DNA of 64,000 bases from an uncultured Lachnospiraceae bacterium (GCA_902779575.1 CACZBW010000003.1:223039-287038); one strand, 5' to 3'. Shown: positions 1-8,918, counted from the stretch's first letter. Program-made: numbers and translations. The notes: a model not told the origin generated them from the letters alone.

Positions 1-1211
1 ACGATCCGCTCAAGAATCTCCGGATTCTCAAGCATCGGGCACGGCCTCAGATGATTGTCGTTAAAGGGCTGATTATCGTGATACGCCTGGAAGAGCGGAG
101 ACCTGAGGGATTCCAGCAGTGTTTTTTCATGGATGTTGGAATCCGAAAAATGAATAAACACGCAGGGATCGACGTCGCCGTTCGCGTTGATATGCAGATA
201 CCGTCTTCCGCCGGCAATGCAGCCTTTGGTGAATTCGCCGTCATTCTGGAAATCCATGCCGAAGATCGGCTTGGTCTGCCTGTATTCCCGGATCTTATGA
301 TAGATATACTCTCTCTGTTCCGGAGTGAGCATCAGTTCCGGCACCGCATCCTTTCCGACAGGCATATAGTGGAAATACCAGATAAAGTAAGCGCCCCAGG
401 CCACTGTCTGGTCGTAGAAAGCTTCGCTGGTAATACTTTCAAGATTCTGGCTGGTATAACATGCGGAAATTCCGAAAGGCAGGCGCTTTGAACGAAGAAT
501 CTCCATCGCCCCCGTAGCTTTTTCAAATGTTCCCGCTCCTCTGCGGCCGTCTGTAGCTTCCTCGAACCCTTCCACACTGATCGCGGGAATAAAGTTTCCA
601 ACCCGGAGCATGGCGTTCGCGAAGGCTTCGTCGATCAGGGTTCCGTTGGTAAAGGACAGGAAGATGCAGTCATCATGCTCCTCGCAGAGCCGGATAATAT
701 CCTTTTTCCTGACCAGCGGTTCGCCGCCGGTATAGATATAAAAATATACGCCGAGTTCTTTTCCCTGCCGGATGATGCTGTCGATATCCTCATAGCTCAG
801 ATTCAGCCTGTTGCCGTATTCAGCCGCCCAGCAGCCGGTGCAGTGCAGGTTGCAGGCGCTGGTCGGATCCAGAAGAATCGCCCATGGAATATTGCAGTTA
901 TACTTATTCCGCAGCTCCTCCTGTTTTTTCCAGCCGATCATGTTCGCGTTCAGGAAGAAATTCGCCACCAGCTTATTCAGAACGCGGGGATGCATCTCTT
1001 TCAGAACACGCATCGCCAGCTTTCTCCAGTTCGAATCCGGGTTATCGATCAGGAATTTCCTGAAATACTTTCTCTGAACCGCAAAGGATCCGTTTGAAAA
1101 AAGATCGAATCCGTCCAGAAGCTTTTCCAGATTCTTCTCGGGATCCTTCTCGATGTAACTCATAATAATATTAATTCCGGCTTTCTGAAGCCTTTCTTTT
1201 ATCTCGGGCAT
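1..1211 (-). CDS. Radical SAM/SPASM protein (3' end beyond window)
   Basis: The reading frame starts at ATG 1211 and is still open at base 1, giving at least 403 residues. It carries the radical SAM cluster motif CNLHCTGC (C-x3-C-x2-C) at about residue 122, an aromatic residue before the last cysteine ligand region, then YTGGEPL, the usual second motif. Near the cut end a cysteine stretch (CIAGG, DPCVF, LRPCPM) resembles a SPASM region that binds extra 4Fe-4S clusters. Proteins of this class use S-adenosylmethionine radicals to modify peptides or small molecules in the cytoplasm; the substrate cannot be told. The N-terminal 110 residues are not part of the core domain. A good promoter lies directly upstream, so it need not depend on the phosphatase gene before it. 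Confidence 0.88.
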   Translation of the reverse strand, partial: MPEIKERLQKAGINIIMSYIEKDPEKNLEKLLDGFDLFSNGSFAVQRKYFRKFLIDNPDSNWRKLAMRVLKEMHPRVLNKLVANFFLNANMIGWKKQEELRNKYNCNIPWAILLDPTSACNLHCTGCWAAEYGNRLNLSYEDIDSIIRQGKELGVYFYIYTGGEPLVRKKDIIRLCEEHDDCIFLSFTNGTLIDEAFANAMLRVGNFIPAISVEGFEEATDGRRGAGTFEKATGAMEILRSKRLPFGISACYTSQNLESITSEAFYDQTVAWGAYFIWYFHYMPVGKDAVPELMLTPEQREYIYHKIREYRQTKPIFGMDFQNDGEFTKGCIAGGRRYLHINANGDVDPCVFIHFSDSNIHEKTLLESLRSPLFQAYHDNQPFNDNHLRPCPMLENPEILERI

Positions 1212-1295
1212 AAAACAATCTCCTTCATCCCTCTTATCGGACCATACCGCAGATTCAGTAGTCCTTCCCTCATATTTTTTTGCTCCCGAATACCT

Positions 1296-1324
1296 ATCAT
1301 ATCTCAAACAATCTGAAAGGTAAA
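1296..1324 (-). promoter_or_regulatory. Sigma-70-type promoter of the radical SAM gene
   Basis: On the minus strand TTTACC (-35) and TATGAT (-10) are separated by exactly 17 bases, about 85 bases before the ATG at 1211. This gives the radical SAM gene its own start between it and the SpoIIE gene. Confidence 0.6.
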
Positions 1325-1347
1325 GCAAAATCAATGCAGGCGACATG

Positions 1348-1460
1348 GTTCATGTCTCCTGCACTGTCCCGCCCTGAGGCTGATTAAATTCATGGTACCC
1401 GCGCCGCCTCTCCCTGAAGCCGGCTGGGTTCACGTCTCCTGCGCTGCTTCGCCCTGAGGC
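1348..1460. repeat. Partial tandem duplication of the SpoIIE gene 3' end
   Basis: About 33 bases at 1348-1380 recur, with five or six changes, at 1428-1460, exactly 80 bases away. The second copy is the real 3' end of the phosphatase gene (ending ...EAAQET, stop). The first copy, in the intergenic region, can be read as a diverged version of the same tail (PQGGTVQET, stop). This looks like an 80-base slip duplication that left a dead second tail. Confidence 0.6.
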
Positions 1461-3058
1461 CCCTTATATTCAAACAGCAGCATCGTCGTATCATCAAACT
1501 GCGGTTCCGCTCCGGCAAAGCGGTCTACAGCCAGCCTGATATTCTGCAGTACAAGCGACACCGGACCTGACGGATTACTGTTAAGAGCGTCCACCATCCG
1601 CTCTGTTCCAAACAGTTCATATTCTTTATTGTTTGCTTCTGTTACACCATCCGTGTAGACAAATATCCTGTCTCCGGGTTCCAGGTTTATCTCATGCTCC
1701 TTGAAAGAAATCCCCGGCATTACGCCCAGAGCCGGGGAATGCTTATACTGGACCAGTTCAAACCTCCCTCCCTTTCTGCAGAGAGCAGGATGCTCATGCC
1801 CTGCGTTGGAGACCATGCCTCTGCCGGTTTTCAGATCCACGATCGCAAGCCAGACGGTAACAAAAAGATTCTCGTCGTTTCCTTCGCAGATCTGCTCATT
1901 GACGTCATGCAGAATCTGTGCCGGGCTGCCGCCCAGCAGCGCACGGTTTTTTATCAGCGTTTTGGATATTACCATGAACAGCGCTGCCGGAATCCCTTTG
2001 CCGGAGACATCTGCCATAACCAGGGCCAGATGATTCTCATCCATAAGGAAGAAGTCGTAGAAATCTCCCCCAACCTCTTTGGCCGGATCCATGGTAGCGT
2101 AAATATCGCAGTCAGCCCTGTCCGGGAATGCGGGAAAAGTGCTCGGCAGCATATCCGCCTGGATTTTTTTCGCAACGTTGAGTTCCGCGCTGATCCGCTC
2201 CCTCTCCGCTGTTCCCGCGGCAATCTCCAGCATATACTGCTCGATCCGCTCAACCATGCTGCCGAAGGACTCTGACAGATGCCTGATCTCGTCATCCTTT
2301 CTGAACAGCCGCCGGGACAGTTCCAGTTTTCCATGCTCGTAAGTATCCACGCTTTTGTTCAGCAGCCCGATGGGGACCAGCACATTATGTTCAAGATAGA
2401 TCAGCAGAGTCAGAAGAATGCCGAAAATGAGGATTACAAAAATGATTAAAATCCGCTGGACAAACTGATTCAGATCGCGTTTGAAATAAGGCAGAAGATA
2501 ATCAAGTTCCACCATGGCACGGACATTCCCGTCCTGATCCAGCACCGGCGCCCAGGTACTCAGGCCGTCCCCGTATGTCTCGGTATTCTGATAGGTAATC
2601 TGATCATGCGCCTTTTTGGCTTCGATATCCGGAACGATGTTTTCATACTCGAAATCCGTATACTCAAAGACATCTCCCCAGGATGCAATATATTGCATAT
2701 CATCCTCCGGCGTCCTCGCTTCATAAAGATAAGTGAAGCTGTCCTTCCCGGGAACAAAGAGGTAGAGGTAAAGCGGAGAATATGCGCTGATCTTCATATT
2801 GTCGTAAAAATCAAGCAGATCTTTCACATATTCATCTGTTTCCCCTGTTTCGGCGTAATCAGCTATTTTTTCCCACTTTGTCCTCTCCGCCGCGATCCGG
2901 ACCATCTGCTGGGCTTTGTCATCGTAGAATCTGAGATAGGTACTCCGGAAGGCATAATAGCTGACTCCCGATATAACTGCCGCCATGAAAAACATAAGAA
3001 TCAGCAATACCAGGGTGATACGGGGGCGCAGTCCCTGCTTCAATTTCGTTTGATCCAT
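1430..3058 (-). CDS. Membrane HAMP-SpoIIE (PP2C-type) serine phosphatase
   Basis: 542 residues from the ATG at 3058, which has GGGAAAG upstream; a longer frame to 3157 would overlap the acetyltransferase gene. A first membrane segment (about residues 17-38), an extracellular region of about 165 residues and a second segment (205-228) are followed by a HAMP linker and a SpoIIE phosphatase domain with the metal-binding signatures GGDFYDFF, ADVSGKG, NAGHEHPAL, YTDGVTEA and the final FDDTTMLLFEY. Family members dephosphorylate anti-sigma-factor antagonists (STAS proteins) in response to an outside signal. The gene is last in a minus-strand run with the acetyltransferase and the sensor-MFS fusion, 38 bases after the former, so it probably reports on the same stimulus. 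No partner STAS or anti-sigma gene is adjacent; a STAS domain occurs at 46-47.9 kb. Confidence 0.92.
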   Translation of the reverse strand: MDQTKLKQGLRPRITLVLLILMFFMAAVISGVSYYAFRSTYLRFYDDKAQQMVRIAAERTKWEKIADYAETGETDEYVKDLLDFYDNMKISAYSPLYLYLFVPGKDSFTYLYEARTPEDDMQYIASWGDVFEYTDFEYENIVPDIEAKKAHDQITYQNTETYGDGLSTWAPVLDQDGNVRAMVELDYLLPYFKRDLNQFVQRILIIFVILIFGILLTLLIYLEHNVLVPIGLLNKSVDTYEHGKLELSRRLFRKDDEIRHLSESFGSMVERIEQYMLEIAAGTAERERISAELNVAKKIQADMLPSTFPAFPDRADCDIYATMDPAKEVGGDFYDFFLMDENHLALVMADVSGKGIPAALFMVISKTLIKNRALLGGSPAQILHDVNEQICEGNDENLFVTVWLAIVDLKTGRGMVSNAGHEHPALCRKGGRFELVQYKHSPALGVMPGISFKEHEINLEPGDRIFVYTDGVTEANNKEYELFGTERMVDALNSNPSGPVSLVLQNIRLAVDRFAGAEPQFDDTTMLLFEYKGPQGEAAQET

Positions 3059-3096
3059 CTCTTTCCCTCTGCTATTCTGTAAACCCGGCCGCCGGA

Positions 3097-3651
3097 TTAT
3101 AGTCTGTGCAGCTGCACTTCCGCCCCGCACCTGCAGTCTTTTCCGCAGATCGGGCATTCCATGCCGTATTTTGGAAGATCCCTGTAAAAAAAGGGGATGA
3201 TTTTTTCGAAGATCACTTCTCCGTTAAATGTGACGATCTTTTTTGCGGGAGTCACCCCTTCCGGATGGATCCACGCCTCCGTAAGAAAATATTTTCCGCC
3301 TCTTTCCCTGGCCATGTCCGTAATCCGTCTCGCCAGCTCGCTTGCGATTCCTTTTCCGCGCCAGGCGGCCTCTACATAAAGGGTATCCCCTGTAATTGTT
3401 TTTTCTCCGCCGGTTATTTTTTCTATTTCAGATTTCAGTTCCGGGTGAGGCAGGGTAAATATAATATCATCTTCTATACAGGTATAGAAGCCGATCATCT
3501 CTCCGTTTTCCACTGCTTTCACACCGAAATAACCATTCATATCCCGGTGGTGCCGGATATCATCCTTAATCTTTTTGCCGTGTGTGAGATACTGTTCGGA
3601 GAGTACGGCAATCGTTTCGAGATCTTCCGGACCGACAGGACAAAACTCCAT
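3097..3651 (-). CDS. GNAT N-acetyltransferase with cysteine-rich tail
   Basis: 184 residues, ATG at 3651 preceded by GGAGT. The acetyl-CoA loop is visible as WRGKGIASELARRI around residue 100, in the Q/R-x-x-G-x-G/A form of GNAT enzymes. The C-terminus carries CPICGKDCRC, four cysteines in ten residues that could bind zinc, an unusual addition to a GNAT. It lies 12 bases after the MFS fusion gene and 38 before the phosphatase gene, so it is probably co-transcribed. The acceptor is unknown; a regulatory protein of the same operon is one possibility. Confidence 0.85.
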   Translation of the reverse strand: MEFCPVGPEDLETIAVLSEQYLTHGKKIKDDIRHHRDMNGYFGVKAVENGEMIGFYTCIEDDIIFTLPHPELKSEIEKITGGEKTITGDTLYVEAAWRGKGIASELARRITDMARERGGKYFLTEAWIHPEGVTPAKKIVTFNGEVIFEKIIPFFYRDLPKYGMECPICGKDCRCGAEVQLHRL

Positions 3652-3663
3652 TTTCTTAACTCC

Positions 3664-6627
3664 TTATTCCGCTTCTTCTTTGTAATTACCTGCTTCTTTC
3701 GCCATCAGGAGCATAAAGATCAACGTAAGTCCGAGCATGACAGAAGCAAAAATCCCTATTCCCTCGCGATAGCCGAAAGACAGCAGCGCGCCGTAGGTTA
3801 CAGGCCCGATCGTCTGTCCCAGGCTTTCCGCAACAGAATATACACCCATGGATTTTCCCGCCCCGTACTTCCTGGCTTCAGGAACCATGTCGAAATAACT
3901 GTACTGGCAGGTATAGGCAAAGGAAATAACCACAGACAATACCACAACTCCGATCATAACGGTCAGCAGTCCGGGATGAATGACAAACAGGAGCATACAG
4001 AGTCCCATAGCTGCGCTCGCGATGATGATGCTCCACAAAGCTCCGAAGACTCTGAGCATAAGCTCGGAAAGGGCAGGTCCGAGGTAAATGACAGCCATTC
4101 CGCAGACCAGATAGATCTGGCCGATCCTGACCTCTGTGATGCCCCGTTCCTGTGCAAACAGCGGGAAGAAATACTCCCTGTAGGAAAGGGACATCATAAA
4201 CGGAAGCAGCATCATGGCGAAAAATCCAAGAACACGGCGGTTAAGCAGGAATGCCTCGAAACCTTCGCCGCGGCTGTCCGCCGCATCCTGCGACCCGGCG
4301 GCAGGATGCACGCTGCCGGATGAGAGCGACAGCAGTACGCCCAGAAACACAATAACCGCTCCTGTACCGTAGACGGTTCTCCATCCCCCCAGGGAAAGGA
4401 GCACGGAAGCAAGACCCGCGCCGATCGTTACGCCCGAAAGAATACCGGCGGAGATTCCCGCAAAGGCAGCGGCGCCGACTTCGCTGTTTCTGCACGCTGC
4501 CGCAGCAGTATTGCATCCGACATATACAAGGCCCATACCGCATCCGATCAGCATCTTGCCCATCAGGATCGCCGGATAATTCCCTCCCGCAAAGCAGCAG
4601 ATAAAGCCGGCCATCTGTATCAGCATCCCGGTCGAGATCACCCTCTTCGAACCGAAAATCTCTGTCAGTCTTCCCGCGAAAAATGACATGATGGCCATCA
4701 TCAGCAGCTGGGCAGACATCGGGAGAGCAATCGCCACGCTGTCCGAAACCGGAAGACCGCCCCCGTAGAGCTGACTGCACAGAATCGCAATGAAAGCGTC
4801 CTGCATGGAGTCAGCCACATAGGAAATAAACATAATCGTACGTACCGGAACCGACTCCACGTCATCCAGATGATCAAGCTTCATCTTCTTCTGCAGGAAT
4901 CCGATCAGGAAGATCAGTTCCAGAAGAAGCATGGTCAGAACGACCGTACTGACGGCGGCGTTGATCAGAAGTTCCCTGCGAAGCTCCGTCTGGCTGCGTT
5001 CAATGGCATCGAGGCTCTGCCCCACTTCCAGCAGGGCAATGATATTCCCCTCCGAATCCCGGATCGGAGAAAGCATAAAGGTCCAGGCCCCGTATGAGCT
5101 GATCTCCGAAGTCACGAAGCTCTCTCCCGTATGCAGGACCTCCGCGTACACATTATCCTCAGGATCATCTTCGTACACAGGATAAGTAACCGGAAGCGTA
5201 TCCTCGAAATCCATCAGATAGGCGATCTTCCCGTCCAGGATCCGGTAGATCACATAGTAATAAAACTCGCCTTTTTCATAATAATTCCAGATATGCTTAT
5301 CCAGAGGAGCCTTAATCCGCGCATAGAGTTCCGTATCATGGTCAGCGGGCGAACCCAGCTGCGACACCTCCTCCGGTTCCAGCTCCAGCATCAACAGCTC
5401 GGAAAAAAGAGAGGTCTGCTTTTCACTGGCAGTTGTACTGGCATCCAGCAGCCGGCTGAGCAGCATATAGGAAAGGATAAAGAATACTGCCAGGCAGGTC
5501 AGGATAATCAGCATTACCCGCATGGAGTTTTCATTGGAAATAACCGAGATCACGATCCAGTACAGCATTCTTGCGGCAAGAGCCGCAAAGATCAGGCCGG
5601 ATACGATCAGGAAGGCCCAGAGTACAATTACCCACGGATAGTATACGCATCCTGCCGAATCCACATATTCAGAAGAGGCGCAGGCACCGCTTCCGTCTCC
5701 GTGAAGTCTGTAGAATCCAAGATTGTCCGTTGCCAGTACTTCATTACCGTCCGCAGATACGTCAAGCTGATAAAGAAGAGAGTCCGACTGATAAAAAACC
5801 TGCTGCTTTTCAGGATCCGCAACAGGAAAATGACGGACGGTCATATCGGTCAGTTCCGTGTAATAGACCTCGCCGCTGCGGGCAGCCATATCAAAGGGCA
5901 TCCCGCCCTCTTCCTGAACCAGTACGGAGCTGTCTCCGGAACCGTCATACATCCGGATCGTTCCGGTACGCTCGGCAGCTGCAAGCATTCCGCTTTGTAT
6001 ATCATATGCCGCGTCCGTCCTCACGGCCTCCGCGGCAAAAACTGCCACATCTGTTATCCCGCCGGACTGGTCCGCCTTTTTTACCTCGACTCTGTCCGCA
6101 TAGTTAAGGGTGAAGTAGATCTCGCCTCCGGATTCCTGCAGTTCCACAATATGGCCGTACTGCAGCGGAATGTCTTCCACTTCCATCCCGGTATAGTCAA
6201 TCTCGTACAGAACCTCTCTCCCGCCTTTTCCGATCCGGATCAGGCGTTCCCGGTCAAGCAGATTCCCTCTTCTGCCATAGGTGATATCTGAAATATAGAT
6301 GCTGCCGTCGGAGCTCTGGGCGCAGTGGGTCGCGTAAAAAAACAGATCCTGTTCTTCTCCGCCGTCATACCGCTTTTTCAGTTTTCCATCTTCGTTAAGA
6401 ACCAGCAATGTCTTTTTCCCGTTATCGATTACCAGAGTACTGCCTCCGGAACCGAAGGCCATCTCACTGGCGGACTCTATAACGTATACCGGTTTCTGTC
6501 CGAGAAGACTTCTGTTCACGGCAACGATTCCGGCTAAAACCGCTGCTGCCGCAAACATGATAATAAAAATAATGATTTCTTTTCTTCCGGGTTTACCAGA
6601 AACAACATTGTGTTCTTCTCTTCCCAT
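3664..6627 (-). CDS. Sensor-MFS fusion: extracellular propeller-like and Cache-like regions plus major facilitator domain
   Basis: 987 residues, more than twice the length of a normal MFS transporter. Order: a membrane anchor (about 17-39); an outside region of some 290 residues made of repeated short beta units (for example SSDGSIYISD, SADGNEVLATDN) that looks like a beta-propeller; two membrane segments (330-395); a second outside region (400-560) ending SPIRDSEGNIIALLEVGQS, typical of Cache-type sensor domains; another membrane segment; then an MFS domain from about residue 600 with GRLTEIFGSKRVIS as the loop 2-3 signature. It is the first gene of the run with the acetyltransferase and phosphatase. 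I infer a receptor whose transport-like domain senses or moves a ligand. The start at 6627 has only a poorly spaced AAGGA; no better start is visible. Confidence 0.85.
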   Translation of the reverse strand: MGREEHNVVSGKPGRKEIIIFIIMFAAAAVLAGIVAVNRSLLGQKPVYVIESASEMAFGSGGSTLVIDNGKKTLLVLNEDGKLKKRYDGGEEQDLFFYATHCAQSSDGSIYISDITYGRRGNLLDRERLIRIGKGGREVLYEIDYTGMEVEDIPLQYGHIVELQESGGEIYFTLNYADRVEVKKADQSGGITDVAVFAAEAVRTDAAYDIQSGMLAAAERTGTIRMYDGSGDSSVLVQEEGGMPFDMAARSGEVYYTELTDMTVRHFPVADPEKQQVFYQSDSLLYQLDVSADGNEVLATDNLGFYRLHGDGSGACASSEYVDSAGCVYYPWVIVLWAFLIVSGLIFAALAARMLYWIVISVISNENSMRVMLIILTCLAVFFILSYMLLSRLLDASTTASEKQTSLFSELLMLELEPEEVSQLGSPADHDTELYARIKAPLDKHIWNYYEKGEFYYYVIYRILDGKIAYLMDFEDTLPVTYPVYEDDPEDNVYAEVLHTGESFVTSEISSYGAWTFMLSPIRDSEGNIIALLEVGQSLDAIERSQTELRRELLINAAVSTVVLTMLLLELIFLIGFLQKKMKLDHLDDVESVPVRTIMFISYVADSMQDAFIAILCSQLYGGGLPVSDSVAIALPMSAQLLMMAIMSFFAGRLTEIFGSKRVISTGMLIQMAGFICCFAGGNYPAILMGKMLIGCGMGLVYVGCNTAAAACRNSEVGAAAFAGISAGILSGVTIGAGLASVLLSLGGWRTVYGTGAVIVFLGVLLSLSSGSVHPAAGSQDAADSRGEGFEAFLLNRRVLGFFAMMLLPFMMSLSYREYFFPLFAQERGITEVRIGQIYLVCGMAVIYLGPALSELMLRVFGALWSIIIASAAMGLCMLLFVIHPGLLTVMIGVVVLSVVISFAYTCQYSYFDMVPEARKYGAGKSMGVYSVAESLGQTIGPVTYGALLSFGYREGIGIFASVMLGLTLIFMLLMAKEAGNYKEEAE

Positions 6628-6829
6628 TTCCTTACTCCATTTGGTATGAACTCGGATTTTTCTGCCCGTAAAATCAGCTGTTTTTCTCCATCTTGTTTTT
6701 TCATCTTACCATAAAGCATGCATATTATCCACAGGAAGATTAACTTACCGGGATCGTTTCATCCGGCTTCAGAAAAATGAATTCCTTTTTTCTGATGGCA
6801 TTGATTTACGGATATGCTGCGGAAAAAGA

Positions 6830-7024
6830 GTTACTATTCACAGCCTGTTTGAAATCAGGTTCTGCTTCGTCGTGCTTGCACGTAAGAAGCAGGTTCTGAT
6901 TTCAAATTTGGCCTGCGAAGCAGGACCCGCCCCCATAACCTCAGACAGGAGCATCGAAGATGCATCATACGTGCGAAGCACGGATGGTCTGAGGTCTGAT
7001 GGAGGCGGGGCTGTGAATAGTAAC
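6830..7024. repeat. 195-nt highly folded element bounded by 16-bp inverted repeats
   Basis: The ends are perfect 16-base inverted repeats, GTTACTATTCACAGCC at 6830-6845 and its complement at 7009-7024. Inside are an imperfect long hairpin (TTTGAAATCAG 6848-6858 with CTGATTTCAAA 6896-6906), then three 13-base mini-hairpins with different 5-bp stems but the same GAA triloop (6912-6924, 6951-6963, 6970-6982). The last two sit within an outer stem made of CCTCAGAC 6939-6946 and GTCTGAGG 6987-6994 closed by CCCGCC/GGCGGG. It could be a structured RNA, a MITE-like element or both. No protein-coding sense is seen in it. Confidence 0.75.
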
Positions 7025-7031
7025 GAAAAAG

Positions 7032-7059
7032 AAAACCACGGCGCATCTGCCGTGGTTTT
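7032..7059. terminator. Bidirectional intrinsic terminator after the folded element
   Basis: Perfect 11-bp stem AAAACCACGGC / GCCGTGGTTTT with a 6-base loop, A-run before and T-run after. No protein gene ends here in either direction, so it most simply ends a transcript of the folded element just upstream on the plus strand. Confidence 0.75.
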
Positions 7060-7064
7060 CATAC

Positions 7065-7094
7065 TTGCCCATTTTCCTTATCCTGCTGTAAAAT
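7065..7094 (+). promoter_or_regulatory. Promoter of the LysR gene
   Basis: TTGCCC and TAAAAT with an 18-base spacer; the -10 box ends 26 bases before the ATG at 7121, leaving room for the AAAGGAGA ribosome binding site. Confidence 0.6.
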
Positions 7095-7120
7095 ACAGAT
7101 ATGGAAAGGAGATTTTTCTT

Positions 7121-8059
7121 ATGAATCTGGCCGAAATCGAAACCTTTCTCACTATAGTATCAACCGGAAGCATTACCAGAACAGCGGACCTTCTGTTCAT
7201 CTCTCAGCCAACGGTAAGCCATCGCCTCAGGTCGATCGAGGAAGAACTTGGCTTCCCGCTGATCGTGCGCAGGAAAGGGCTCAAGCAGGTAGACCTGACC
7301 CCGAAAGGCGCTGATTTCATTCCCATCGCCGAACGTCTGCTCGCTTTATGGAAAGAAACACAGCTGCTCAGCCTTTCGGAAGAGCAGATCCCCATCACCA
7401 TCGGATGTACGGACAGTCTGAATACAGCTCTTCTGGCCCCGCTCTACAGGAAGATCATGGTCTCAGATGAACAGATCGTACTGAACATCCGCACTCATCA
7501 GTCTTCCGAACTCTATCAGCTGCTCAACAATCACGATATTGACATCGGTTTTGTATATCATAAGCTGCATTATAAAAATATCATCACCGAGAAAATCTAC
7601 GAAGAGCCTCTTTATCTGGTCCAGTCAGAGCATCCGGCAGTTCCAAAAGCTCTGATTCACACAGATGAACTGAATCCATCCTCCAGCATTTTTCTGAGCT
7701 GGGACGACCAGTATCAGATCTGGTACGACAGATGGATGGCCGCTTCGGCCAGACCCCTCCTGACCGTAGATACCATCACCATGCTCTCACGCCTGTGGCT
7801 CGATGATTCCTGCTGGCTGATCGCTCCCGCTTCAGTCGTCCGGGAGTTGAGCCGCAAGCGCAGACTGTTTGTGAGCAAAATCAAAAATGCCCCTCCGCTG
7901 CGTGTCTGTTACAAGATCACTCACACAACGCCCAGACTTTCGTCAGTGCGTGCAGTCGAGCGTTTTGAAACACTGCTGGAGGAGCATATTCAATCTCTCA
8001 CTTTCACCTTTCCCATAGGGGAACTGATCGGGCCAGGCATTACAGAACCACAGCCGTAA
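7121..8059 (+). CDS. LysR-type transcription regulator
   Basis: 312 residues, ATG at 7121 six to eight bases after AAAGGAGAT; upstream codons in frame run through the folded element and terminator and are not coding. The N-terminal winged HTH is clear: LAEIETFLTIVSTGSITRTA, then SQPTVSHRLRSIEEELG. The rest fits a LysR effector-binding domain of two alpha/beta lobes. LysR proteins bind DNA as tetramers and respond to a small metabolite, usually from a neighbouring pathway. Here the gene converges on the DeoR gene with only four bases between stop codons. Possible targets are the oxoprolinase/ydj operon or the divergent binding-protein promoters at 21.7 kb, but nothing in the sequence decides this. 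Confidence 0.93.
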   Translation: MNLAEIETFLTIVSTGSITRTADLLFISQPTVSHRLRSIEEELGFPLIVRRKGLKQVDLTPKGADFIPIAERLLALWKETQLLSLSEEQIPITIGCTDSLNTALLAPLYRKIMVSDEQIVLNIRTHQSSELYQLLNNHDIDIGFVYHKLHYKNIITEKIYEEPLYLVQSEHPAVPKALIHTDELNPSSSIFLSWDDQYQIWYDRWMAASARPLLTVDTITMLSRLWLDDSCWLIAPASVVRELSRKRRLFVSKIKNAPPLRVCYKITHTTPRLSSVRAVERFETLLEEHIQSLTFTFPIGELIGPGITEPQP

Positions 8060-8063
8060 TACT

Positions 8064-8855
8064 TTATTCGCCGCCCCTGCTGCCTTCTTCCTGCTCAGGG
8101 CAGAGCAGTTTTACGCCATTTTTCCGAAGGCGGTCACACCACTTGTCAGACGGTCTTTTGTCGGTAATCAGCATATAGAGACGTTCCAGGTCCACCATAT
8201 GTGCAAACGCGATCCTGTCAAATTTGGAGGAATCCACCAGCAGAATCGTCTTGGACGCATGATCGATCATTCGCTTTTTCAGTTCCACTTCTTCTTCATT
8301 TGAGTCATAGACCCCGCCGTCCAGATTGATCGCCTTGCAGCTGAGCAGCGCAAACTCCGTGTTGAAGCTTTCAATAATCTTCTTGGTCACCATGCCTTCA
8401 AAGGCACAGGTATTGGAGTTAACGATTCCTCCTGTGGAAACCAGCCGTATTTTTGTATCCGCCAGATTCTCGATGGCTTTGATGGAGTAGGTCAGAACCG
8501 TGATTCCCTCATGAGCGGACAGCATTTTCAGAGCTTCAGCAACAGTGGAGCTTCCATCGGCGCAGACTGTCGTATTCCAGGGGACCACGGAAGCTGCCAG
8601 AGCAGCGATCTCGCGCTTTTCTTCCGGATTTGTCTTCTCCCGGCGCCGGTAATCGATATTCTCATATGTAATATTCTGGTTCAGAATCGCTCCGCCGTAG
8701 GTTCTGGTAACAAGGCCTTCTGTCTCAAGCTTGTAAAGATCGCGCCGGATTGTTTCTTCCGTCACATCAAACTGCCTGCTGAGTTCTGAAACGACCACCC
8801 GGGTCTCATTCTTTACAATCTTTCGAATTTCTTCGAGCCTCTGCTGTATCGTCAT
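8064..8855 (-). CDS. ydjF: DeoR-family repressor, YdjF-like
   Basis: 263 residues with GGAGG before the ATG at 8855. N-terminal DeoR helix-turn-helix (RLEEIRKIVKNETRVVVSEL ... VTEETIRRDLYKLE) followed by a DeoRC sugar-phosphate sensor domain (DGSSTVAEAL, STGGIVN, KAINLDGGVYDSNEEE, LLVDSSKFDRIAF). DeoR proteins repress sugar operons and are released by a phosphorylated sugar. It is the last gene downstream of the ydj/pxp operon, and E. coli ydj clusters encode a DeoR protein (YdjF), so the symbol is given by context and family. A separate promoter precedes it, as expected for a regulator needing basal expression. Confidence 0.9.
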   Translation of the reverse strand: MTIQQRLEEIRKIVKNETRVVVSELSRQFDVTEETIRRDLYKLETEGLVTRTYGGAILNQNITYENIDYRRREKTNPEEKREIAALAASVVPWNTTVCADGSSTVAEALKMLSAHEGITVLTYSIKAIENLADTKIRLVSTGGIVNSNTCAFEGMVTKKIIESFNTEFALLSCKAINLDGGVYDSNEEEVELKKRMIDHASKTILLVDSSKFDRIAFAHMVDLERLYMLITDKRPSDKWCDRLRKNGVKLLCPEQEEGSRGGE

Positions 8856-8889
8856 ACCCTGCCTCCAAGCTTTTCATATTTCATCTGCA

Positions 8890-8918
8890 ATTTTATCATA
8901 GGGCTTTTTTTTCTGCAA
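8890..8918 (-). promoter_or_regulatory. Promoter of the DeoR gene
   Basis: TTGCAG and TAAAAT on the minus strand with a 17-base spacer, about 35 bases before the start codon. A non-intrinsic hairpin (GCGCGGAG 9002-9009 with CTCCGCGC 9030-9037) lies between it and the end of pxpA. Confidence 0.55.

Noticed and set aside
6872-7120. N-terminal extension of the LysR protein by 83 codons
   Set aside because: It would translate the folded element and terminator; the ATG at 7121 has an excellent ribosome site and begins the normal HTH.
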